Shown: piece after piece, positions 44,712-54,900 of the stretch
How the letters are laid out: every line of letters begins with the position of its first letter
Position numbering within the stretch: position 1 is the stretch's first letter
Assembly (NCBI RefSeq): GCF_001625215.2
Contig: NC_030383.2
Coordinates: 60,936,949-61,000,948, forward strand
DNA from: Daucus carota subsp. sativus
Taxonomy: Eukaryota > Streptophyta > Magnoliopsida > Apiales > Apiaceae
Length of the DNA: 64,000 nt
Direction: 5' to 3'
The notes under the pieces: model-generated
What the model saw: the letters and a program-made list of their open reading frames with translations, nothing else
Told to the model about the DNA's origin: nothing
Database searches by the model: none
Made by a program: the position numbers and the translations under genes

Positions 44712-46635
44712 AGTATGGGATAAACTCTGGCTTAGTCATCAGCATTCTCTGGAGACACCTAAAGCTGAAGAATTTTTGTCTATGGCAGAGAATAAAATTT
44801 CAAACTCTGATGTTATGTCAAGCCTCAAAGGCACAATTCTTTATCTGAAGACATTTCATCCTGCTCATGCCCAGACATCTAAATCAATAGATGGTCTAAG
44901 AACAGAGGTAGCAAAAGTCAAGGAGACAAATGAGCTGGAAAAGAAAAGGACCATGCTTCCTCTGAAAGAGAATGTACAGAAGCTGGTAACTGCCAATGAA
45001 TCTCTGGACAAACGGATGACCATGATTGAATCAAATCAAGAGAAGATGTCCAAACAGCTTGAAGCCATCCAATCTTCACTTTCTCTGATCACATCCATAC
45101 TGATTCCTGATGAGGATGATGTCAAAAAGGGGGAGAGAGTAGCTCAAGTCAAATGCAAGTCTACTACTCAAACTCTGAAGAGAAAGAAGAAGGATGATGA
45201 TGATGATATTGATGATTTCACCAAGCACAAGAGATTTCAAGCAAGGACTGGTGGAAGAGTTCCAAACTCTGACAGTCAGAAACAATCTAAGCAAAGTACT
45301 AAGTCTGGTCCAACACATAATGTCACATCTGGATCAAAGCACAGACCAGTGACTGGATCAGACAAACCAATGACTGATGAAGAGCTTGCTAGATTGGTTT
45401 TTGAACAAGAAAATCCAGAAGCCAATTTGGATTTGGAGTTGATTGCTGCAGAGGAAGCTGAGCTGAAAAAGGAACATGTTGAAGCTATAAACTCTGGAAA
45501 GATCCAAAAACCTACAAAGTCAACTACCAAGCCAAAAGAGAAAGGAATATTGATAAAGGAACCTACTGTTGCTGATCAGAGTTTACCAGTCAAAAAGGTA
45601 TACTCTGAAGATGAATACACCTCCAAGGGTAAAAGCAAAGTAGATGAACATCTGGAGAAAGGCTGGGATAAGAAGAAAGATACAACCTCTGACAAGGATC
45701 AAGTTGTAAAGGAAAAGAAGACAGAAGCTGCAATCTCTGACAAAGCTCATGTTGCAGAACCCCAAAAAGAAATATTAACCTCTGACAAAGCTCAAGTTAA
45801 TAAGGATGCAAAGACAGACACAACCTCTGACAATGCTCAAGCTGTGTTTAAACCAACAACTACTCCACTGGCTGGATTTGCAAAGCCTACTCTGATGACT
45901 GAGATAAGCTTTGAAAAGGGCTCAATTCAACCAATCTCTCATCGTAAGGCAGGAAGAGATAAAGGAGGGCTGGGATCCAAATATGAAAAATTTGATCAGA
46001 GTATAGGATCAAGACCAGATGACCCCTCATCTCTCTGTGCTCCTAAGACTGGAGTATTGCAAGACAAAATGGACAGACTTGATTCAGTCCAGTTGGTGAA
46101 GAATGACAGAGGAGATAATATTCTTATCTACTTCATGTCTGATGGAACAGTGTTTAGAGTACTTGAAGCAGATCTCTATGCTAAACACTGGGAGGAATTG
46201 AGATATGTATCACACATATTTCAAGTGAAAAACAAGTCAGGACAACACATCTTCAACCTGCTTAAGGATCAAATCAGAAGAAAGATGGGGATTACAGGAA
46301 ATAAAAATGCTGGACCTTTTATTCCTAAATACCTCAATCATAAAGGACAGCTGGTTGAGATGAAGAAAAATTCAGCAAAGATTGAAACAATAGGTGGAAT
46401 CAGAACCCTTGCATTTAATGAAGAGTCTGATAAAGCTTACAATATCAGGCTGGATAGAGACTTGAAGAAGAACAAGATTTATGATCTCAGAGCTGCAATT
46501 TATCAAACTGGAGTTTCAGATCCAGAGCTGAGAGAGATCAAGAGACAAATGATTACAGTGCTTGAAGAAGCTGAAAAAGAACTTCTCAGAGGGTATCTAA
46601 AGACAGCAAATGGCATCTATGTAGCTAAGGAGTAA
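44695..46635 (+). CDS. Retroelement extra ORF4, function unknown
   Basis: Open frame in the +1 phase relative to ORF3, overlapping its last 17 bases; it is open back to 44659. It has no ATG at its left edge: the first is at 44782 (MAENKISNS), giving 617 aa from there. Residues about 65-140 (counted from 44695) form a strong coiled coil (LRTEVAKVKETNELEKKRT, then DKRMTMIESNQEKMSKQLEA). The middle is Lys/Ser-rich with repeated TSDKAQV-like units. The C-terminal 170 residues look globular (ILIYFMSDGTVFRVLEADLY; HIFNLLKDQIRRKMG). ORF3 and ORF4 probably form one product through frameshifting or are an ancestral single ORF split by an indel. No function is assigned. Confidence 0.75.
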   Translation: MILQNEVWDKLWLSHQHSLETPKAEEFLSMAENKISNSDVMSSLKGTILYLKTFHPAHAQTSKSIDGLRTEVAKVKETNELEKKRTMLPLKENVQKLVTANESLDKRMTMIESNQEKMSKQLEAIQSSLSLITSILIPDEDDVKKGERVAQVKCKSTTQTLKRKKKDDDDDIDDFTKHKRFQARTGGRVPNSDSQKQSKQSTKSGPTHNVTSGSKHRPVTGSDKPMTDEELARLVFEQENPEANLDLELIAAEEAELKKEHVEAINSGKIQKPTKSTTKPKEKGILIKEPTVADQSLPVKKVYSEDEYTSKGKSKVDEHLEKGWDKKKDTTSDKDQVVKEKKTEAAISDKAHVAEPQKEILTSDKAQVNKDAKTDTTSDNAQAVFKPTTTPLAGFAKPTLMTEISFEKGSIQPISHRKAGRDKGGLGSKYEKFDQSIGSRPDDPSSLCAPKTGVLQDKMDRLDSVQLVKNDRGDNILIYFMSDGTVFRVLEADLYAKHWEELRYVSHIFQVKNKSGQHIFNLLKDQIRRKMGITGNKNAGPFIPKYLNHKGQLVEMKKNSAKIETIGGIRTLAFNEESDKAYNIRLDRDLKKNKIYDLRAAIYQTGVSDPELREIKRQMITVLEEAEKELLRGYLKTANGIYVAKE

Positions 46636-46756
46636 AGTATCTGTAAGTATTAAAAGTTTTCTGTTATAATTAGTTAAACTCTGTTGCATTTGACTTATAT
46701 GTTTTGACATCATCAATTATCTGTTAACTTGCACATAACATATTTATGCACAAGTT

Positions 46757-46765
46757 GGGGGAGAT
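46757..46765 (+). other. Polypurine tract
   Basis: GGGGGAGAT directly before the 3' LTR, the usual primer site for plus-strand synthesis. Confidence 0.9.
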
Positions 46766-47316
46766 TGTTAGATATAATTGATGATTACTAATATTCTTAA
46801 AGTCTGTTTTAGAACAGGAATCATCAGAGTTTAATCGGGAAGCTGATCAGAGTTTAGTAAAGTCTGACAGAGTTTGTTAAAGTCTGATCAGAGTTTACAT
46901 AGTCAAGACTCGACAGAGTTTACACGTGGAAAGAGCTCAGAAGCGGATATACTTCAAGGAAGGATAGAAGCGGAGGAGTGATTTGCTGACTATGGAAACT
47001 AAACAGAAAACTGGAGCAATCTTTGATTGATAGAATTCATAGCAGATTTATAGGATATCAAATCAGAGATTGATTTTGTAACTGTGTCTATATAAACACA
47101 GATTAGGGTTACTCTAGATGAGTTGAGTTATCGAGTATATTATTAAGAACCCTAGCAGCTCTTAGTGATACATTATAAATCACTGAGAGAGTTTTTGTAA
47201 CCATTCAAGCTTTGTGAATATAAGAGTTTACTGCTTTCAATCTCTTATATTGTCTTACTGTGTTACAGATTGTGATCACTATATCAGATTATATAGTGAA
47301 TTTATAGGACCTAACA
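46766..47316 (+). repeat. 3' LTR
   Basis: 551 bp; by eye identical to 35299-35849 throughout, including the TATATAAA box (47089-47096) and the CAGAGTTT repeats. Confidence 0.95.
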
Positions 47317-47321
47317 TAAGA
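47317..47321. repeat. Target-site duplication, right (TAAGA)
   Basis: Matches TAAGA at 35294-35298. Confidence 0.92.
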
Positions 47322-49907
47322 TTTACTCAGTTTTGTTTTAAAAAGAATAGTGCTTGGAAATCGGAGAGCACTGGGAATGAGTATTAGAATTTTAATAATT
47401 TTTTCATTTTCAATTAAATTTTTAGTGTAAAATTATAAGTGTTTAATCTTGAAATTTAAGTATGACAATTTTTTGTTATTTATATATAAGAATATTTTAT
47501 AAATTAATAACAACAATCTAATATCATCAATAATTCATTATTAAATAAATAATATTATTGACAATACATTAATAATAATTGAGTTCACAGTTCAAGTATA
47601 TATCATCCTCTTGATACTATCTCATAATAATAACTATATGTATATTTCTAGTTATCATCTCTATTTTACAGAAAAAATTAAATCCAAATTTGACTCAGAC
47701 TCTTAGAGTACTCGGACTCAAATCGAGTTTTGACTTATTTCTCATGAAATCGTTTTTGAATGCGAGTATCCGAAATTTGGATCGAACAAGAGTTAAAAAT
47801 GAGTACTCGGATGTGTATTCCGTCGAGTTAACCGATTTTTAGAACACTAAGTTGTGCACTAACTTTTTGGCTTTTATCTGACTGTTGCAATTACACGACT
47901 ATCTCCGTAGCTGGTAACACAAAAGATGTACTTGGATGAGTTGGGACGGTTAACCTAAACTGAAATCTTGTTGAATAATAAAATAATATATAATTTTTAT
48001 TTATTTCAATCAAATTTTATTCTTAAAAATTAGCATTTCTCTTCCTCATATCAAATCAAACACATGATAGTGGATAAAGCACTTGAAAGACCCTTTTATC
48101 TTCACATAAATTAATCAAAATCATTCTGAAACCATTTGATATTAGGTTCAAAGTGCACAACTTTACAAACACTCATTGCTGGTTTTATAATCGATTTAAG
48201 AGGGAGATAGGAGATTTGATCAAGTGTGACAGCATTTTGCACTCATTTTTGTGATAACAGTGTGTGCTTATCCCACTGAGAAGAGAACAAAATAGCCTAA
48301 AGTGTTTTTAGCTTAGAAAATGTCGTCCAGTGGCTTAGTCGATTTCAGTGGCCCATGATGCATCCAGTGACAACTGGTGGGCTGGCCCATCTCAAATCAG
48401 AATAAAACCAGATATTTCAGTGGTTAGGTAAAGTCGTCAGACTGTGAAGTGGATCCGCATTCCCGGACTACGCAACGCTGTTGTGCAAGTATGCAGGGTC
48501 CGTTTGGAAAAATTAAAAAAAAAAGTGATTCCGTACTTAAAGTAAAGAAGTAGATTAAGAGTGAGAGATAAATAAGTTAATAAAGTGTATGGAAAATAAG
48601 TTGAATCTCTGAGAGAGAATCTAGCATTCTCGGCTTCTTAAAAGTGCTTCTGCTTATTTACACAAACGGGTTAAGAAAAATAGAAGCCAGAGCACTTCTG
48701 TTTCCCAAACAACCACGCAGTTTAGATAGAGTGGATAAAAATTATTAATACAATAATAAATTATTATAAATTATCTTTTGAAGTGATCATATATATTTTT
48801 ATAAAATCAAATATCGAAAACAAATAAATTCTAGAAACACTAAAATTTTCAACTTCTCAAATTATGACTTATCCATCAAAAATTAATTTATAAATACTTT
48901 AATTCACTTAAAAGTCGAGCCGAACACCCAAATTATCTGTTGCAATTTACTCTGATGATGCCTGATCTGAAGGTTTTTTCTTTAAGCAGTGTATATAGGA
49001 CATGTCAGTGTGTCTATTTACAAGCAAGCTTCCACCATGCAATCATGTATCTTTCGAAAATAAAATTGTGATTCGTACATTAGGTGTATCATTATGAAGT
49101 TGAATATAGCTCGACAAAATGTACGACACCAGATAGGATTCGAATGTTTCTGCACTAGCTCTAGTATTTTCTTTTCTGAAAAATAGTTAAAAGTATATAA
49201 TAAATCTGAAAATAATTTTTCCGAATAACATTATAAATATTTAATTAATCTAAATAAAAATTGCTAATGTCGTTATGTTAATGGCTAAGTCGAGTAGGGA
49301 GATTAGTGTGAAATTAGAATACGGACGTGCAATAATGAAAGTAAAAGATGTATGTCTAAGTCTTTCAAAAGACCAAATATCTTTGGACTAATTTATCGAA
49401 ATAAATAATACGGATGATGTAGATATAAGTACTGCGATTCTATCACAGAGAATATCGAATATATTGCTAAGAATGTTATGCATCATAATACCCTTCAGGT
49501 TGTTAATATTTTAGAGAGAGTGTTTGACATGTATTTTAAGATTTCTGTATAATGTGACTTTATAAGTTGTATTAATTATTTTTATAAAAATTCATATTCA
49601 AATTTTTATTCCAAAAAGCTTTAAAAAAACAAGTTAAAGGTAAGGGAGTAAAATTGTTAAAAATGGAAGGGGGACGGCAGGATATAATTTTTTGTGCTTC
49701 GTGAATCCAAAGACTGATGATCCAGCTGGATAGGCCGTATGGACTTGTGTTATTGCAATTGTGGGTTGGGCTGGTTTTCACGTATGTGGTTAGCTGCAGC
49801 CATTTATGAACCTTTTTTTTTTTTATCTATTAGGACAACGGACCAGGAACGAAAAAGTTTTGTTTTAACGAGAGAGATGCTTATATGAATAAATTTACTT
49901 TGATGCC
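47322..49907. other. Intergenic right of the retrotransposon
   Basis: AT-rich without a supported gene. At about 48499-48715 there is a degenerate element with GGTCCGTTTGG and CCAAACAACC ends and AAGTGCTTCTGCTTATT-like interior, of the same broad type as those at 49908 and 51587. Confidence 0.5.
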
Positions 49908-50725
49908 GTTTGGCTTAACTTAAAATAAGTGATTTCTGCTTAAAATAAAGAAGTGAAATAAAAATTAGAAATAAGTTAAGACTTATAAGTGATTCAAGAC
50001 TTCAAGTGTTTGGGAAAGGGTTAATTATCAAGTTGGTCACTGAAGTGGGCTTAATGTATCAAGTTAGTCACTGAACTTAAAACGATATCAAAATGGTCAC
50101 TGAAGTGGCCATAAATATCAAACAAGTATCTTGAAATATGAATTCAAGTAATAAAAAATTATTTATAAAGTTTTACACATTATTTTTAAATGTTACCACA
50201 ACCAACTATAAGGTTATGATTTCTAATATTTAAAATAATATATTTATATTCTATCAAGTTTATTTATTATTTATATTTTATTATATAGTTATTTTCTTTG
50301 TTTTATTTTAAAATAAATAATAAATAAACTTGATAAAATCTAAATATATTATCATAAATATTAAAAGGCATAACCTTTTACTTGGTTTTGGTAACATTCA
50401 AAAATAATGTGTAAAACTTTACAAATAATAATTTTATTGCTTGAATTCATATTTGAAGATACTTGTTTGATATTTATGGTCACTTCAGTGACCATCTTGA
50501 TATCGTTTTAAGTTCAGTGACCAACTTGATACATTATACCCACTTCAGTGACCAATTAGATAATTAACCCGTTTGGGAAAGAAGCAGAAGTCATGAAACA
50601 AAAGCTAACATTCTCAGTTTTTTATAAGTAGTTCTTGACTTATTACACAAACCGTACGAAATAAGTGCTTCTAATTTATAAACCCAGAAGCCAGCTTTTA
50701 AGCTGTGGCCAAACACCACCTTTAT
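49908..50725. mobile_element. Older MITE split by a nested insertion
   Basis: Left end GCCGTTTGGCTTAACTTAAA (from about 49912) and right end AGCTTTTAAGCTGTGGCCAAAC (to about 50715; shown here as two overlapping words AGCTTTTAAGC and GTGGCCAAAC) are imperfect inverted repeats. The halves are separated by the element at 50018-50570, so this one is the older host. Confidence 0.6.
50018..50570. mobile_element. Mutator-like fold-back element (long-TIR MULE MITE)
   Basis: A 553-bp element whose two halves are inverted copies of each other over about 250 bp each. The ends are GGGTTAATTATC and GATAATTAACCC. It contains paired words such as TCACTGAAGTGG/CCACTTCAGTGA and CTTGAATTCATATTT-like arms. Flanks GTTTGGGAAA (50008-50017 and 50571-50580) are a perfect 10-bp duplication, which fits Mutator (9-11 bp). 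A transcript would fold into one long hairpin. No transposase is encoded. Confidence 0.87.
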
Positions 50726-51966
50726 ATAATTGAAAATTATCACAAAGATGAAAAATGTAGTTTATTATAAAAAGGAGCATAATAATATTATACGAAAATT
50801 GTTTGAGCGGTATTACGGATATACAGTTGGCTAATTGTGTATGGATAGGCTGTAAATGGATTTGATATCCGATCCGATCCGTGGGTGAATAAATGGATAT
50901 GGACATTTATTAAAAAGAAATGATTCGATAATAATCTGATCCGATAAAGAATGGATATAAATATGGTCAAATCCGATCAGTTAACAATCCATGCTTAGCT
51001 ATATTACGTATATATTTTATATCGTATTGTATTATAATATAATATATTATATTGTTTTATAATATATTATATTAATAAATTACATACAGAGTAAATACGG
51101 GAGCTAAATTTTTCCACTTGACTGTGAAGTTTATTCCGCGTGTAACACCTTCCAATCACCTTTTTCCGTTTTTAGGACATATATATTAATTTTAATCCTT
51201 TTAAATGGAGGAGACCATAATTTGCTTCCTCTAAGACCCCAGAAGTATTAAATAATTTGTTTATTATATTTCTATTCACTTGATACATTCTATGTTGAAG
51301 GTTTTTATAAAAACAACCAACAAAATTTTATAATTACATTTTTGTTAATAAAATGTAACTGCAGACTTTACTTTATTATTGTATTAATTCCTTTTTGTAC
51401 TTGTTAAGTTAAAATTCATGAATTAATATAGCTAGAAAATATCACTTATTTTTTTTTTTATGAAAAGTTAATATATCCTTCGCGTGCAAAAATATATTTC
51501 ATGATTTTAGTGGATTGAATTTCCGATCCGATTGTTCACAATCCGAATGGATTGGATATAGATTGACTTGTAAAAATATACTAGGGCCGCTTGAGCGAGT
51601 TTAAAGCAAGTGTTTCTTTATTAAAGTGAAAAAATAAAATAGTGGTTAGAAACAAGTAAAAAGTGATTAAAAAATATTTGAGAAATAGATAGAGTGTTTT
51701 TTAAAAAATAAGTATTTTTTCTGAGTGGCCAAACAGGCACGGAGGCACATTTTACAGAAATGAGGGAGATGCTGGGAAAATAAAGTTAACCGTTTTTTTA
51801 AAAGGAAAGTCCTTTTATGCCGGTCTTTCCAATTAAAAAACTTCTGCAACACTTTAAAAAAAAAAAAAAAAACTTCTTCAACACACTTCTCTTGATTCAA
51901 GCCCTTGTTTAAAAACCCAACACGCACACACATTGACTTGCAGAGATTCTTGAATTACACAAAGAA
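50726..51966. other. Intergenic upstream of PARP2
   Basis: Contains GGATATGG/ATCCGATCCG-rich fragments (about 50825-50990 and 51520-51575) and a short MITE-like segment at 51587-51740 (GGGCCGCTTGAGCGAG left; GAGTGGCCAAACAGGCAC right). No gene is seen. The PARP2 promoter must lie in the last few hundred bases. Confidence 0.5.
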
Positions 51967-54900
51967 ATGTCCGGTGATTCAAGAACAATGAGAAGTAACA
52001 AAAGATTGAGAGACGAAGGTTCTGAAAGTGGGGATTTCATTGATGGGCCTAAAGAAATGAAGGGCATTGACAAGTATTTAAAAATGAGTGTTAAGCAGTT
52101 GCAGCAAGAAGCTGCTGCTAGAGGGGTTTCTGCAATTGGGTTGAAGAAAGAACTCGCTGAGAGGCTTTGTGGTGCTGATAGTTCAAACCCCATTGGGTTG
52201 GATGGTATGTTCTTGATATCTTTGATTTTAATCTTGCTTGTGTGTGTCAGCGAGAGAGATAGGGAGAGAGTGGGAGAGGGAGAGAGATATAGGAGAGAGA
52301 GTGAGAGAGAGATTGGGAGAGGGAGAGAGATAGAGAGAGAGAAAGAGAGAGATATAGGAGAGAGACAGAGATAGTGGGAGAGGGGGGAGGGGGAGGGAGG
52401 GGGAGAGAGACTGAGAGAGAGAGAGATTGTGTTCAAATGCAAAGCTTGTGTAGTGTACTAATGTAGTGTACTGTTTTTATGCTCCCACATAATGTTTTAT
52501 TTGCCTGTTCATACCAATTTGAAATTTCTCAAGAAGTAAAGAAAAAAGATCAAAACTTTTTGAGTTCTTAAATTTTTGAATTTTATTATTTTTACTAGTT
52601 TTTGTGTGCGGCAAAGTACTCAGTCTGTCTTTATGGAAACTGTAACCATATAACCATATTTTTTGTTATATATTATATTTGAGCTTTTGTTAGTATTTTT
52701 TAGATACAGTTTGATTTCCCAAGCAGAGCTTTGAGTTTGAAATTTAGGGCTCGCAATTCAGGGCTCGCTTGAGCCCCAGCCCAAACTTTTTATTCGAACT
52801 CGAGCTTGACAATGTTTGGCTCTACTTGCTTCAGTTACACCCCTATATACATTCTATGTTTGGTTTGGCATGTTTATAATTTTGTTTGGTTTGGTGGAGT
52901 TCAGGTGAAGAAAAGATGTTTGTTGACGGGAGCAAGTACACAAGCATGACTTTAAAGCAATTACGTGAAGAAGCTACTGCTCGAAAGCTTTCTGCAATCG
53001 GGACAAAGAAAGAGCTCATTAATAGGCTTTCTGTTGCTGACAATCCAGAGCCAAATTTACTTGATGGTAGGTAATCCATGATTAACCATGTATGTTTTGT
53101 TGTATTAACATTTTTTTGTTTAGTTCTCTTTTAGCTGATTTAGATGGCTTTATACGATAAATAAATGATTTGAACAATACTTAACTAGTACAGATATGAT
53201 TCGGAAACGAAAAAAATAAAATAGAGTCATAGAGGAAGCAGAGGAGCAGGATGTATCATGTATGCCAGTTTATTTAGTCATGTATTGATGAGGCCCTAAA
53301 ATTAAGTAGTAATTATTTATTAATGAAATTTAAATTTTGTGCCCCCCCTGAATAGTGTGTGCATCGCTTATCCTCATGCATGTGCATGACGGAGACAGCG
53401 AGGCTGGTTGATGATATTTTGAACCTTCTCAAAACAATTTAAAATCTTAAGATAAAACATTAAAAAATAATATTTTCAAAGGAAAGATCTCCCACCAGAT
53501 TGGCAGACCCCAGAACCTGGGAAAGACATACTGTGGGTTTGGTATTTAATTTATGATATAGTTTACATTCGAGCTTGTCTGTGTGTGGGTGTGAGTGTGG
53601 AGTCTGTTCAAATGCAAACTTATAATTATTAGTGTACTGTGCTATTTCTGAGGTTCTTAGATTTCTGTTTCTTTTTGTTTGTGTTCTACATAATATGTAT
53701 TTTTTGCTTGTTGATTTCGAACTTTTTATAAATAAATATCAGGCCTTTTTGGAATCTTGAAAGTTTGGTAATTTATTTTTTTGGTGGAATTCAGGCGAAG
53801 AAAAGAATTATGTTGATAATAGCAAGTATCCAAGCATGACAGTTAAACAATTGCGGCAAGAAGCCACTGCTCGAGGAATTTCTGCGACTGGGTCAAAGAA
53901 AGAGCTCATTGATAGGCTTTTTGTTGCTAACAATTCAGAGCACATTACATTTGACGGTAATCGATGCCTGACAATATATATTTCTTGCGTCTATATATTA
54001 GACAATATATATTTGTTGTGTCTATGTTTAGTGTAATGTCTTTTATGTTATCACAATATTTTTTCCTCCCATATATAGTGCCTTTTGCCTGTTGATTCCA
54101 TTTTGAAGTTTTCAAAAAAAAGAAATCAAAGATCTTTAAATGAAATTTAGAATATGAAGATTCTTACAAAGAACAGAAGGTTCCTGACCAGACCCTGTTT
54201 CCAAGTGACATGCTGCTTACATGTTGTGGTATGTGTATGTATCTCATTGGTTTTGGTAAAATATAGGTGAAGAAAATAAGTATGTTGATGATAACAAGAA
54301 GGAAAAGCTGGTAACAGCTACAAAGAAAGGTGCAGCAGTACTGGATCAATGGCTAGCAGATGAGATTAAGTCACAGTACCATGTATTCCAACGAGTGAGT
54401 GGCATAGCTGCAGTACATGTCATTTGGTTTACAATTCTGCTTGAGGATTAAGAATCTAATTAACACATACTAAACTTTAATTTGAATTTCCATGTTACAT
54501 ATGAGTATTTTCTTTCTAATGCTTTTTCCATGTATGTAGGGAGATGAAATTTATGATGCAATGTTGAACCAGACAAATGTGGGAGATAACAACAACAAGT
54601 TCTATGTTCTTCAACTTCTAGGTCACTCCCTGCTTCTATACTTTTTTATCTCTAGTTTTCTTAAGAATATCCTGCTATATTTTCAGATGATAATCAAGTC
54701 ACTTATGGAGAATTTGAGAAATTAGGATATGTTTTTTTGGCGGGGACAATAAACTGACAAGCTTAAGCTGCTTTCTGGAATTCCTTCCGTAAAGAACTTA
54801 TTGCATTCTTGGCTTACTAAATTTTTACCTCCTTAACAAGAATCATCAACATCCATGCTAATATATCTCAGATTCTACTATTGCCTTTTTAATCTTACTT

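Larger units (their letters stand above)
35299..47316 (+). mobile_element. Complete Ty1/copia (SIRE-type) LTR retrotransposon, 12,018 bp
   Basis: Structure from left to right: 551-bp LTR, tRNA-Met-type primer binding site, gag, pol (protease, integrase, reverse transcriptase, RNase H; copia order), a 1.4-kb spacer, two further overlapping ORFs, polypurine tract and 551-bp LTR. The LTRs start TGTTAG and end CTAACA and look identical base for base, so insertion is recent. Length, integrase-before-RT order and extra ORFs after pol point to the SIRE/Maximus lineage. It lies between HIPP and PARP2 and interrupts no visible gene. Confidence 0.95.

Noticed and set aside
52243-52442. Long Ser/Leu/Pro frame on the minus strand (51909-52442)
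   Set aside because: It is a translation of the GA microsatellite in PARP2 intron 1 plus the antisense of exon 1.
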